Shown one piece after another: positions 37,940-47,094 of a DNA stretch of 64,000 bases (the stretch's first letter is position 1; each line of letters begins with the position of its first letter). The stretch comes from a bacterium (GTDB taxonomy: Bacteria > Verrucomicrobiota > Verrucomicrobiia > Chthoniobacterales > UBA6821). The notes under the pieces are model-generated. The model worked only from the letters and a program-made list of their open reading frames with translations, ran no database searches and was not told the origin of the DNA. The position numbers were made by a program, and so were the translations under genes. Where the stretch lies: NCBI GenBank assembly GCA_021849805.1, contig JAJZSL010000002.1, positions 207,229 through 271,228 on the forward strand, read 5' to 3'.

Positions 37940-39061
37940 TCAATGGATGATTCCCCAGCGACTCGAGAAAGGCCAATACACAAAGAAAGCGCGTCCAAGG
38001 ACATTGCTCTGAGGTACCACTCCCCAGTAACGGCTATCACTGGAATTGTAGCTATTATCTCCAAGTGCAAAGAAACTCTCCGGAGGCACTCTAAAGGTTG
38101 CTTCGGGAGAGCCTAAGTAAGGGGCAGCGTCCCCATAGAAAGTTCCGTTAGAGTAACCATGATAGCCATTGATAGCTGAGATGACTTTGAGAAAACCAGG
38201 TTGAGAAGGAAGCGCTCCATTGATAAAGAGACAAGGAGGATCAATACGAAGCGTCTCCCCGGGGAGACCAGCAAGACGTTTGACATAGCACTGGGAGCCA
38301 AGCTGAGGATTGAGTCTCATTTCAATTCCTGGAATTCCGGTGGTAACAAAAACAAAGACATCATCAGCTTTTGGTTGAGAGAAAGCATAGCTGAGGCGAT
38401 CACAGAAAATTTGATCTCCTGCTTCTACATATCCTTGAGCCATGATTTCTCCTGGATGAAGGAGTCGCCCGGGGTGCAGATTGAAATCGCGTATAGCAAC
38501 ATCACGGGGAGCAAAAAGAGAATAACTTCCCTGGGAAGTTTTAATGGTCGTCATGGTGAAGAAATTGAGGATTGTTTTTTCTTCTAAGCTTAAAATTTCC
38601 TCTTCGTGAACAGCTTTGAGATGGACGTAGCTACGTCCTAAGTGCAGGAAGTCAACAATGCGCTTGAGCAGGGAAGGAGAAGGAGTGCTCTCCCAATGCC
38701 CAGTCATCCCATAGAGTGTGGGTTGCATTGATCCAGTAGGAATGCGAAATGGTTTAAGAAAATAAGCCTGAAAACTTAAGGCTAAGACAATAGCAATTAC
38801 AATGGATTCTACATTTTCAGCCAGAACGCGATGAGGGCGCTCTGGAATAAGTCTTTCCAGAAGGCATTCTAGAGACTGTTGAGCTTGAGCTAGCGGTTCT
38901 GTTTTTTTGAGTCGCAGGGCTTCCTCGAGTGATCTCATGGCATGGTGAAACTGAAGCTCTTCTTCTCTTTTCCAGAGGTCATGGTGATAGTTAAAGAGCT
39001 TTTGAGCCATGGAGCGAAATTCACGAGCTCGCTTAAGGTAACGTGGAGTCAGGAAGAACAT
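37940..39061 (-). CDS. lepB: Signal peptidase I
   Basis: This 373-residue enzyme cleaves signal peptides on the outer face of the inner membrane. A 75-residue soluble N-terminal extension precedes one membrane helix (about 83-101). The catalytic Ser is S111 in RIPTGSMQPTL and the Lys is K261 in CYVKRLAGLPGE. The C-terminal box is FALGDNSYNSSDSRYWG. The 150-residue gap between Ser and Lys is a large insertion compared with E. coli. Its start overlaps the hemB 3' end by 13 bases, so hemB and lepB are co-transcribed. Confidence 0.93.
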   Translation of the reverse strand: MFFLTPRYLKRAREFRSMAQKLFNYHHDLWKREEELQFHHAMRSLEEALRLKKTEPLAQAQQSLECLLERLIPERPHRVLAENVESIVIAIVLALSFQAYFLKPFRIPTGSMQPTLYGMTGHWESTPSPSLLKRIVDFLHLGRSYVHLKAVHEEEILSLEEKTILNFFTMTTIKTSQGSYSLFAPRDVAIRDFNLHPGRLLHPGEIMAQGYVEAGDQIFCDRLSYAFSQPKADDVFVFVTTGIPGIEMRLNPQLGSQCYVKRLAGLPGETLRIDPPCLFINGALPSQPGFLKVISAINGYHGYSNGTFYGDAAPYLGSPEATFRVPPESFFALGDNSYNSSDSRYWGVVPQSNVLGRAFFVYWPFSSRWGIIH

Positions 39062-40059
39062 AATTTTTGTTGGTTCAATTCTTTAAGTACTTCTGCTGAG
39101 AAGTAGCTCAAAATGATGGAAGCACCAGCTCTTTTAATGGCTATGAGAGACTCATCACGAGCAGCTTGATAATCGAGCCAACCAGCTCGAGCTGCCGCAC
39201 AAATCTGAGCATATTCGCCAGAAACTTGATAAGCAGCAAGAGGGAGTAATGTCATCTTTCTAATAGAACTAATAACATCGAGATAGAGTCCAGCAGGCTT
39301 GATAAGGAGTATATCGGCTCCTTCTTCTTCATCTAATTTTGCTTCAAGGAGGGCTTCTCGAGTATTGGCTGGATCCATTTGATAACTTTTTTTGTCAAGA
39401 GGAATTGCTCCCGGTCTACTTTGTAGAGCTTCACGAAAGGGAGTATAGTAAGCAGAAGCATATTTTGCAGAGTAAGCCATGATGCCTCGATCTTCAAAAG
39501 AAGCACGATCTAGAGCATGTCGAATAGCCCTAATGCGACCATCCATCATATCAGAAGGAGCAAGAAGATCAGCTCCTGCTTCCGCTTCTAGGAGAGCAAG
39601 ACGGATTAAAGCTTCGATTGTGGAGTCATTATCAACTTCTCCTTTTTCTGTAAGCAGACCATCGTGTCCATGGCTTGTATAAGGATCGAGAGCAACATCA
39701 GCAATAATCATCAGATTGGCAGAAACTTTCTTGATCCCCTCAATAGCACGATAGAGAATATTGCTGGAATCAGTAGCGTGAGTCCCTTCTGGATTTTTCT
39801 CTGAAGGTTCAATACAAGGAAAAAGGGCTACAGCTGGCATTCCTAGGTCAACAAGAGTACGACATTCTTCAAGAAGCGATGAGAGTGTATGACGCAGCAC
39901 ACCAGGCATAGCGTCGATTGGCTCAGGAGAACCTTCACCAGCATGAAAAAAAAGTGGCTGTACAAAATTTTCACGATGAAACTTTGTCTCTTGGACAAGA
40001 GCTCGAATGGAAGCTGTATGCCTATTGCGCCTAGGGCGTCGAAGAAGTTGAAGAGGCAT
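39049..40059 (-). CDS. hemB: Porphobilinogen synthase (5-aminolaevulinate dehydratase)
   Basis: This 336-residue enzyme joins two aminolaevulinates in haem synthesis. Both active-site lysines are visible: K199 in IMAYSAKYASAYYTPF and K254 in DILLIKPAGLYLDV. The metal loop reads DVALDPYTSHGHDG, with Asp rather than Cys, the magnesium-dependent type found in Pseudomonas and plants. PSDMMDGRI is typical. It is followed by lepB with a small overlap and preceded by glmS in the same direction at 14 bases, suggesting a glmS-hemB-lepB transcription unit. Confidence 0.95.
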   Translation of the reverse strand: MPLQLLRRPRRNRHTASIRALVQETKFHRENFVQPLFFHAGEGSPEPIDAMPGVLRHTLSSLLEECRTLVDLGMPAVALFPCIEPSEKNPEGTHATDSSNILYRAIEGIKKVSANLMIIADVALDPYTSHGHDGLLTEKGEVDNDSTIEALIRLALLEAEAGADLLAPSDMMDGRIRAIRHALDRASFEDRGIMAYSAKYASAYYTPFREALQSRPGAIPLDKKSYQMDPANTREALLEAKLDEEEGADILLIKPAGLYLDVISSIRKMTLLPLAAYQVSGEYAQICAAARAGWLDYQAARDESLIAIKRAGASIILSYFSAEVLKELNQQKLCSS

Positions 40060-40073
40060 ATTATTCTCAATGT

Positions 40074-41924
40074 TTACTCTACAGTAACACTTTTAGCTAA
40101 GTTCCGTGGCTTATCCACATCACATCCAAGTGCTAGGGCTGTGTAGTAAGCAAAAAACTGAAGTGGAATTGTTGCAAGAATCGGAGTGAGGTAATCGGGA
40201 GTTGATGGAATTGTAATCACATGATCACAAATTGATTCCAACTCAGCACAATGACCTTCCGTGCCAAGAGCAATCACTGGGCCTCTACGTGCTTTGACCT
40301 CTTGGATACTACTAATATTTTTTGAGAAAACAGCATCATGAGGAGCAATAAAAATCGAAGGGGTCTCCTCATTAACAAGAGCAATAACGCCATGCTTGAG
40401 TTCTGCACTAGGATAACCACTTGCAGCAATATAGCTGACTTCTTTGAGTTTGAGAGCTCCTTCCAAAGCAATGGGGTAATTGAACTGACGCCCCATAAAA
40501 AGCATCACACGAGCACTGGCATAGCGACGAGCAATGGCTTCGATTTCTTCATGAAGCCGGAGTACTTCTTCTATTTTTTCAGGCAGTGTTTCCAGCTGAT
40601 GAATAATTTTTGTTCCCTCGGAGCTAGAAAGGTGACGAATGCGACCTAGCAGCAGTGCAATCAAGGTGAGGATGGTGACTTGAGAAGTAAAACTTTTGGT
40701 TGCAGCAACACCGATTTCTGCACCTGCATGCATGTACACACCACCATTACTTTCTCGTGCAATCGTGCTAGCAACATTATTGCAAATACCAAGGGTCCGG
40801 TGCCCTTTACGTTGACTCTCTCGCAGCGCAGCAAGAGTATCAGCGGTCTCTCCACTTTGGCTCAAAACAAAGACCAACGTATCTTTAGTCATTGGCAAGT
40901 TACGATAGCGAAACTCGCTAGCAAATTCACATTCCGTTGGTATTTGTGCAAGAGACTCAAGAAGGTATTCACCAACCATGGCTGCATGCATAGCGCTTCC
41001 ACAGCCACTAAGAACAATCCGTTCAATATCACGCAACTGCGCATTAGACATTTCAAGCCCCCCTAATTTTGCTGTTGCCTCTTCAAGAGAGAGGCGTCCT
41101 CGCATGGCTTCATGGACTGTGTGAGCTTGTTCAAAAATTTCCTTGATCATGTAGTGTGGATAAGCACCTTTATCCATGTCGTGAGCTAAGCCATCAAGAG
41201 TAGTGATGTTATAAGGCCTTCCATCTCCTTGAAGATTAGAAATAGTAAAGCTGTCAGGACGTAGAGCCACAATTTCATAATCATTTAAATAAACAACATC
41301 ACGTGTATGCATCACAAGAGCGCTCACATCACTTGCTAAAAAATGCTCCTCCTTGCCAATTCCAAGAACCAGAGGGCTTCCGCGACGTGCTCCAATAACT
41401 AATTCTGGCACTTCCGTGTGCACAAGAGCAATGCCATAAGTTCCATCGACACGCCTGAGTGCATCTTGCAGAGCAGTAATAAGTGTCTGCTCGCTTTTTT
41501 CTTCAAGAAGATCAAAAGCACGTCCTATCAGGTGAGCTAGAACTTCGGAATCTGTTTGTGAATGGAAAGTGTGCCCCTCTTTTTCAAGTTGATCTCGTAG
41601 TTTGGCATAATTTTCAATGACTCCATTATGAACAAGGGCTAAACGACCAGAAGCATCGAGATGAGGGTGGGCATTTTGGTAGGTGACCTCTCCATGCGTA
41701 GCCCAACGTGTATGACTAATGCCCACATGACCTTGAAGGTTTTTTTTGGCGATCAACTCTTCAAGATTACTAATACGGCCAGGAGCTTTGAGAATCGAAA
41801 GTTTCTTCCCATCAAGAGTAGCAATGCCCGAAGAATCATAGCCACGATATTCCAAACGGTGTAAGCCCTCTAGTAAGATAGGCATTGCATCTTTATTTCC
41901 AAGATATCCCACAATTCCACACAT
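40074..41924 (-). CDS. glmS: Glucosamine-fructose-6-phosphate aminotransferase
   Basis: This 616-residue enzyme makes glucosamine-6-phosphate for peptidoglycan and LPS. The glutaminase domain starts with the nucleophile Cys (MCGIVGYLGN), so the ATG at 41924 is the true start although the frame is open to 41981. HTRWATHG, SLVHNGV-like LALVHNGVIENY and QTDSEV follow. Two SIS domains hold GCGSAMHA, VLSQSGETADTLAAL and SGYPSAELKHG. The C-terminus CDVDKPRNLAKSVTVE is the normal sugar-binding end. No glmS ribozyme is evident in the 289 bases upstream. Confidence 0.96.
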   Translation of the reverse strand: MCGIVGYLGNKDAMPILLEGLHRLEYRGYDSSGIATLDGKKLSILKAPGRISNLEELIAKKNLQGHVGISHTRWATHGEVTYQNAHPHLDASGRLALVHNGVIENYAKLRDQLEKEGHTFHSQTDSEVLAHLIGRAFDLLEEKSEQTLITALQDALRRVDGTYGIALVHTEVPELVIGARRGSPLVLGIGKEEHFLASDVSALVMHTRDVVYLNDYEIVALRPDSFTISNLQGDGRPYNITTLDGLAHDMDKGAYPHYMIKEIFEQAHTVHEAMRGRLSLEEATAKLGGLEMSNAQLRDIERIVLSGCGSAMHAAMVGEYLLESLAQIPTECEFASEFRYRNLPMTKDTLVFVLSQSGETADTLAALRESQRKGHRTLGICNNVASTIARESNGGVYMHAGAEIGVAATKSFTSQVTILTLIALLLGRIRHLSSSEGTKIIHQLETLPEKIEEVLRLHEEIEAIARRYASARVMLFMGRQFNYPIALEGALKLKEVSYIAASGYPSAELKHGVIALVNEETPSIFIAPHDAVFSKNISSIQEVKARRGPVIALGTEGHCAELESICDHVITIPSTPDYLTPILATIPLQFFAYYTALALGCDVDKPRNLAKSVTVE

Positions 41925-42213
41925 AAATTTTCTTATTTCTAGTTGTTCATTTGCTAACGTGTTTTTCTGTTGATTCCACACTAGCTAAATCATGAGCTTA
42001 TCGGTGTACTGTATATTCAATATCGCTCCAACCGTAGTAAAAATATAAAATATTTCAATCATACAAAAACGATTTCACTTATGTTGGAGGATGAGACATG
42101 ATTTTGGAGCGATGCATGAGCAGAGGAATTTTTCATTTCAAGAAGACAGAAAAGCTTGCCCTTGAAGTTCTCATCACTCTTAATTCAAAAATTACCTCAA
42201 CCACCAACCAATC

Positions 42214-42822
42214 ATGATGTTCTCCCTTTGCTTCCGCAACGTGATGAATCTGAGAAAATATTATTTCCTACTTGCTACTATTCTTGGGCTGCTACTGCTC
42301 TCAAGTTGTTTCTATGATTGTGCTCTTAGTCAACCTACTGCTCAAATCGACACCTTTCTTCTAGGATCATGGATGACTCAAGATAAAAGTGGAAAATTTT
42401 TTCAAGCGACTCTTAGCCCTCTAGATAGTACGCATTATCGTGTTCTCTTCTCTAGTAAGGATGAGCTCCATACTCCAGTTTGGGAATTTGTAGGTTGGAT
42501 TTCGCGTATTGGGAATGTGAAGTTCCTTACGTTACGCTCACTCTCTTGCCAGAAAGCTTATCATGATCGCTATCTCTTCCTTCATTATGAACTCATTACT
42601 CCTGAGAAAGATCCTGCTGACGGAGGTATAGGAGCAAGGCGAGTGCGTCTTAGAGAGCCGCAGCTACCATCATTTGCTCTTCATCTTGATTCTTATCATC
42701 TCCGTCAACTTATTAGAAAAGAGCTTCGAGAAGGGAAACTTCTTTCTCCTAGCAATTCTTCAGAAGGATGTTCTATTTGGATACAGACAGAGAAAACAGC
42801 AGTTTGGCCGAAGCATCTCTAA
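42214..42822 (+). CDS. Putative lipoprotein of unknown function
   Basis: This 202-residue protein has a signal peptide (from MNLRKYYF to LGLLLLSS) ending in the lipobox LLSSC. The frame starts at ATG 42214; an inner ATG at 42244 gives a more usual signal peptide and may be the true start. The mature part has FLLGSWMTQDKSGKFFQATLSPLDSTHYRV, the kind of strand pattern seen in lipocalin-like domains (G-x-W near the N-terminus). No catalytic motif is seen. It stands alone between glmS and a dispersed repeat. Confidence 0.65.
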   Translation: MMFSLCFRNVMNLRKYYFLLATILGLLLLSSCFYDCALSQPTAQIDTFLLGSWMTQDKSGKFFQATLSPLDSTHYRVLFSSKDELHTPVWEFVGWISRIGNVKFLTLRSLSCQKAYHDRYLFLHYELITPEKDPADGGIGARRVRLREPQLPSFALHLDSYHLRQLIRKELREGKLLSPSNSSEGCSIWIQTEKTAVWPKHL

Positions 42823-42892
42823 TTCTTACTGGAGCGGAAACTACTGAAGTAATTTGACGACAGCTCAAAACTGAAGAAACCTAAAAAATGAT

Positions 42893-42980
42893 CGCTCTTC
42901 TCCAAAATAAAATTTTGATGACATTTTCTCTCATGCTCTTGGTGAGCGCTTTCGCACAGTGTCATTCCCGCGAATCCAGG
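42893..42980. repeat. Dispersed palindromic repeat, copy B
   Basis: This stretch is similar to 180-275 across its length, but the palindrome has collapsed to CATTCCCGCGAATCCAGG (about 8 bases lost). A sequence inverted relative to its left end (ATTTTTATTTTGGAGCG, 43036-43053) lies downstream, so the complete element could reach about 43053. It is in an intergenic gap, unlike copy A. Confidence 0.55.
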
Positions 42981-43097
42981 AATAACAGTAATGTAGAGGG
43001 AATGAAGCTTCTAGAAGAGTGCTCTTCTATTAATCATTTTTATTTTGGAGCGTAGTGAAAAATTATTTAAAAAAAGAAACCTTAGGAATTTGGAACT

Positions 43098-44072
43098 TTA
43101 GGAATTTCCGCCAGCGAGAGGACTGGGTACCACTGATCGCATGAAACTATTAATGCCTTGTACTATGCCATTGCTAATACCACTCTGTAGCGCTGTTTCT
43201 CGATACATTTGACGAAAAAATTGACAGGCCCTCTCTCCATAGTAAGGACCATAGATATTACTGTAATGCTGGCGAAGTTCCTGCTCAAAAGTATTGAGAA
43301 CATATTCATCGATGTCTCGTTGCATCTCTTCACTGAAACCATGCTCTAAGGCTTCATTTCTGTAATAGTGCCCAAAGTAGACTCGAGCAAGAGGACCATA
43401 GTAGGGCCCATGTTTTGACTGCAGCTCAGCTTCAAAGAGATTGATGGCATGGTGATGAACATCTTCTTCGATCTCATCGGTCAGCCCGTTAAGAGCTGCC
43501 TGATGTTGATGGACTTGATTAAAATATCTCACAAGGATGGGGCCATAATAAGGACCATATTTGTCTTCAAGCTGACGCTGAAAGCCTTCGATCCTTTGGT
43601 AACGGGCATGCAAGTCAGCTCGATCCATGGTGGCGTCATGTTCTGCTTGTACGTTCGTAGGAAGTCGGTTAGTAGGCACTACGGAGCGTGGTAGAAAAGA
43701 ATTTGAGCCCATTCTCTCATAGAGCACGTTGCTTTGTTCCAGGACAGAGTGGAGCATCCTGGTATGGAGTCCATGTTCGAGTGCTTGGTCTTGATAATGA
43801 GTCACAAAGAAATTGATGATTTCTTCGTCTTGATATTTTTGACGTAGTGCTTTTTTAAAGTCATCAACAATTTTTCAATGATTAATTGTTGAGATCTCTT
43901 CAGCTGGAGCATTAGAGGGGAGAGAATAAATGGAGTTAGTCGTTGTTGAGGAAATAATTCTTTCCTCATGTCGTGGATCTTGAGCAAAACTTTCATAAAG
44001 ATCGGCATGAGGATAATCTCTGGATGAAAGAAAAGGCTGAGGAGAGCCTGTATGATTATAGTTGGTATTCAT
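43098..44072 (-). pseudogene. YGPYYG-repeat protein gene interrupted by an in-frame TGA
   Basis: The frame starting at ATG 44072 encodes 65 residues (MNTNYNHTGSPQPF... STINH) and stops at TGA 43875-43877. The same frame then continues open for 258 codons to 43098. The repeat structure begins directly after the stop (KIVDDFKKALRQKYQDEEIINFFVTHYQDQAL) and recurs three more times with KYGPYYGPILVRYF, KHGPYYGPLARVYF and IYGPYYGERACQFF, so the frame was once continuous (325 codons). A shorter product could start at GTG 43805. The repeats are roughly 50 residues, helical and His/Tyr-rich. The family is unknown; near a T3SS, it might be a secreted effector. Confidence 0.65.
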
Positions 44073-44234
44073 TATTGAAGGATTCAGTAGAGATGTTGAT
44101 CTGATAGTTTCTTAGTTCTTCATGTCATTGATGAAACGCTGACTTGAATGCTCCTATTAATTTTCTTTAAAAAAATAATGATAGCGATCAGAAAGATAGC
44201 ATTGTTTCTGAAAACTCTTTTGAGCTTCGATAGT

Positions 44235-47012
44235 TTACTTTTTACGACGAGAAGAATGTTGTTGTTTTTTTTTTCTAACTCGATAAAGGCTTGGAGTGAC
44301 AACATTGGCCATAGCTTCCTGGTCCAAATCGTGTTTTAAAAAATTACAAACTGCTCGAGCTGTTTGATGAGGGTTAGCAATGATAGAAGAGTACTCTAAC
44401 TGTAAAGAAGGCCAGCCGTTTTGTTGAAGAGATATCTCCATTTTTGCTTCGTAGTAGCGATAAATATTTTCAAGTTCTCGATGAGAGATGTTCAAACCAG
44501 CCATACGATGTTGTGATTCGATCACCTCTTCAAGAGAACGCCGAATCCAAATCAGAGAACATCTTTCATGCTCAAGAAGATTAAAAATAAGGGGAAGGAC
44601 CACTTTTGTAACAACTCCCGCTGGGCATGTATCCTTAATAGTTTTGATAGTTTTGATTTTTTCATGCTCAAAATAACCTCGAGGATTGTGCTTGTCTGCT
44701 TGACGAGCATGATCGGTATTGATAGAGAGGCCACCAGCAGCGAGCATTTGCATGATCAAGGAAGTTCCGGAGCGAGGAAGGCCAGTAACAAGAATAGGAT
44801 ATTCAGTAATGGAATCTGCAAAATGATCTATAGGAAGCAAAACTTTTTCTCGATGAGATCGATTTTTTTGAAAACTTCTGGTAGTTAAAGAATCGTTCCC
44901 TTGAAACAAGATTTTTGATTCTTCGAGCTCTCTTGGACGATATTCTAGAGCTTGGTTGAAGTAGGTGAAATTCTTTTCTCCTCGGCACTCTATAAGAGCA
45001 AGAAGTTGATTGGCTTGCTTTTCTTGAATCACGCTCTTCTTGGCTTCTTGAGCTGCTTGCCAGGCTTCTGCATAATGCTCTTGATGAAGAAGAGTAGTGG
45101 CTAATGCTAGCCAAGCAAGACGATCAAGTGGGTTTCTTAGTAAGGCTTCACGAGCAGATTGTTCTGCTGCAGCAAAGATTTTCCTTTGACAAAAGTGGTT
45201 GGCCAAAATGGCCAGAGGAGCTGATTCTTCAGGTCGTTCATCTGCAACACGGGTCAAAAGATCAATTCCTTCTTCCTCTTGGTCCTCAAGAGCCAAAGAA
45301 CCAGCATGTAACTGGGCAAAATAATCTTGGGGGTGTGCTCTGGCATAGGAGAGAAGAGCATGAAGATCCTCCTCTCGTCGATGGTGGAGAAAACGAGCCA
45401 ATCTTCTCATAAAATGGATACCTTCTTCATGAAACTGAGCTCGTGTTAGCAGGAGACGTACTTCCCAAAGTTGAGCAAAAGAGAGATGAGAAGTTAATGG
45501 AGAGGAGATTTTTTCCTCAAGCTCTCTCTTCGCTTCTAGAGCATCACGACGGCGGAAACGTCCAAATTGATAAAAATAAAAAGCTGCTTTTCGTTCTTCT
45601 CCCAGGCGCCAGAAAGAAATGGCTAGAGTTACAATAATGTCTGTTCGTGATGAAGGATGAGGGCCTTTTTGCGCAAGATCGTGCGCTTGTTGAAGGAGTG
45701 GAATAGCCTCCTCAAAGCGATCATCATCAAAAAAAGCGAGCGCATGATGGAATAACTCATTGCATTGCGCTTCCCGAAACATGGCTTCGCGATCCGATGG
45801 AATTTTATGTAGATAGCCAAGAGCAATTAGTTGTTCTAGGGCAGCTTTTCTTTCTTCTAAGGAGGGAAGAGCTGGAGACGAAGAGAAGCTCCAATATTGA
45901 TTCCAAGAGCTAATTTTCTTAAGAGTCGGTCGATAAGAAAATGCATCTGAGAGAATTTTGCCTGGCATATCCTCTCCTACAGGTAAGTCAGCAAGCGCAA
46001 GAAGAGTCGGGCAAAGATCCAAAATTGTTGCATGCTTGATCGTTATACCCTGATGAAATTTAGGCCCTTTCATCACCAACATGCCAAGAGGAGAGTGATG
46101 AATAGCAGGAGCTGTTTCTTGAATTCCTAGAAAAGTCGGTTTGCGATGATCGTGATAGAATCCATGGTCAGAAGCGATGATGATGTTTGTTTCCTCTCCA
46201 GCAGCTCTTATAAGCTGACCAATCCAGTTATCATAGAGTTCATAAGCTCGATCTACGACTTCTCCATAAAGCTCATTATCACGCTCACTCTCTGTATGGA
46301 GAGCTGGTTGACGATAGGACATTGCCAAATGCGAAAGACTATCTAGGCCGATAAAATAAGGAGCACTCAACTCCCATGACTCCTCAGACATGAGGCGTAG
46401 CGTAATTTGGAGTGTGGTGAGATCTTCTGCTAAAATTTTTGCCAGAGCAGCCACTCGAAAATCAGCACTTGGATCAATTTCATAAAGTTTAGGAAGAAGT
46501 GTTCGCAAAAGAGCCTCTGATACTTGCTGAGGATGTACTCGTTCTTGAGCTATCGTGGTAGCTATCGATTTAGGAAAAACACTCCCGGGAGGGATGTCCC
46601 AAGGTTCTTGAAAAGAGCGACGTGCTAGACGAAATGTTTCATCAACAATAACTCCATGAATTTTTTCTGCAGGAGCTGTTGTCCACCAATTAATGATATG
46701 ACATTTCTTTTGGTGATAAGAAAACATGTTCCAAAAAGCTGGAGAGCATCGTTGATATCGATTGTATGGACGCAATCCATAAGCAGTTTCATCCGGAAGT
46801 GTAAAACCGAAGATGCCATGTTCATAAGGTCGTTTGCCCGTAGCAATACTCGTCCAAAGCGCTGGGGAAAAAAGAGGATAAAGAGAGCGCAGTGGACCAG
46901 AGGCTCCATGAGCCATTAAGTGGGAGAAGTTGGGCAGAGCTCCTGCTTGAATTTTGCTGGAGATCAGCTCCCAGTCAGCAGCATCTAAGCCGATAAAGAG
47001 AATTTTGGACAT
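44235..47012 (-). CDS. Type I phosphodiesterase / TPR / sulfotransferase fusion
   Basis: This 925-residue protein has three parts. Residues 1-370 are an alkaline-phosphatase-superfamily phosphodiesterase with metal ligand D10 (FIGLDAADWE), nucleophile region T54 (SPALWTSIATG) and ASDHGFYHDHRK. Residues about 390-690 are TPR-like helical repeats (AIPLLQQAHDLAQKG, AEQSAREALLRNPLDRLAWLALA). Residues about 715-925 are a sulfotransferase domain with the PAPS-binding loop VTGLPRSGTSLIMQML and IRRSLEEVIESQHRM. It could remove and add sulfate or phosphate groups on a glycan or host molecule. No signal peptide is seen. It is divergent from a GT9-like gene. Confidence 0.82.
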   Translation of the reverse strand: MSKILFIGLDAADWELISSKIQAGALPNFSHLMAHGASGPLRSLYPLFSPALWTSIATGKRPYEHGIFGFTLPDETAYGLRPYNRYQRCSPAFWNMFSYHQKKCHIINWWTTAPAEKIHGVIVDETFRLARRSFQEPWDIPPGSVFPKSIATTIAQERVHPQQVSEALLRTLLPKLYEIDPSADFRVAALAKILAEDLTTLQITLRLMSEESWELSAPYFIGLDSLSHLAMSYRQPALHTESERDNELYGEVVDRAYELYDNWIGQLIRAAGEETNIIIASDHGFYHDHRKPTFLGIQETAPAIHHSPLGMLVMKGPKFHQGITIKHATILDLCPTLLALADLPVGEDMPGKILSDAFSYRPTLKKISSWNQYWSFSSSPALPSLEERKAALEQLIALGYLHKIPSDREAMFREAQCNELFHHALAFFDDDRFEEAIPLLQQAHDLAQKGPHPSSRTDIIVTLAISFWRLGEERKAAFYFYQFGRFRRRDALEAKRELEEKISSPLTSHLSFAQLWEVRLLLTRAQFHEEGIHFMRRLARFLHHRREEDLHALLSYARAHPQDYFAQLHAGSLALEDQEEEGIDLLTRVADERPEESAPLAILANHFCQRKIFAAAEQSAREALLRNPLDRLAWLALATTLLHQEHYAEAWQAAQEAKKSVIQEKQANQLLALIECRGEKNFTYFNQALEYRPRELEESKILFQGNDSLTTRSFQKNRSHREKVLLPIDHFADSITEYPILVTGLPRSGTSLIMQMLAAGGLSINTDHARQADKHNPRGYFEHEKIKTIKTIKDTCPAGVVTKVVLPLIFNLLEHERCSLIWIRRSLEEVIESQHRMAGLNISHRELENIYRYYEAKMEISLQQNGWPSLQLEYSSIIANPHQTARAVCNFLKHDLDQEAMANVVTPSLYRVRKKKQQHSSRRKK

Positions 47013-47094
47013 GAGAAAGAGAACCAGGTTTTAAAATGATTGCGCAGAAACTTGAAGTCTTTTATTCTCTTCTTCCTTTTATTCAGAAGACGGC

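Noticed and set aside
41925-42213. Possible glmS ribozyme upstream of glmS
   Set aside because: No sequence resembling the conserved ribozyme core or its pairing was seen in the 289 bases; the phylum is also not known for it.
44120-44305. 61-codon minus-strand frame in the gap after the sulfotransferase fusion
   Set aside because: It overlaps the end of the fusion gene in another frame and is a low-complexity Ile/Lys/Phe peptide without support.
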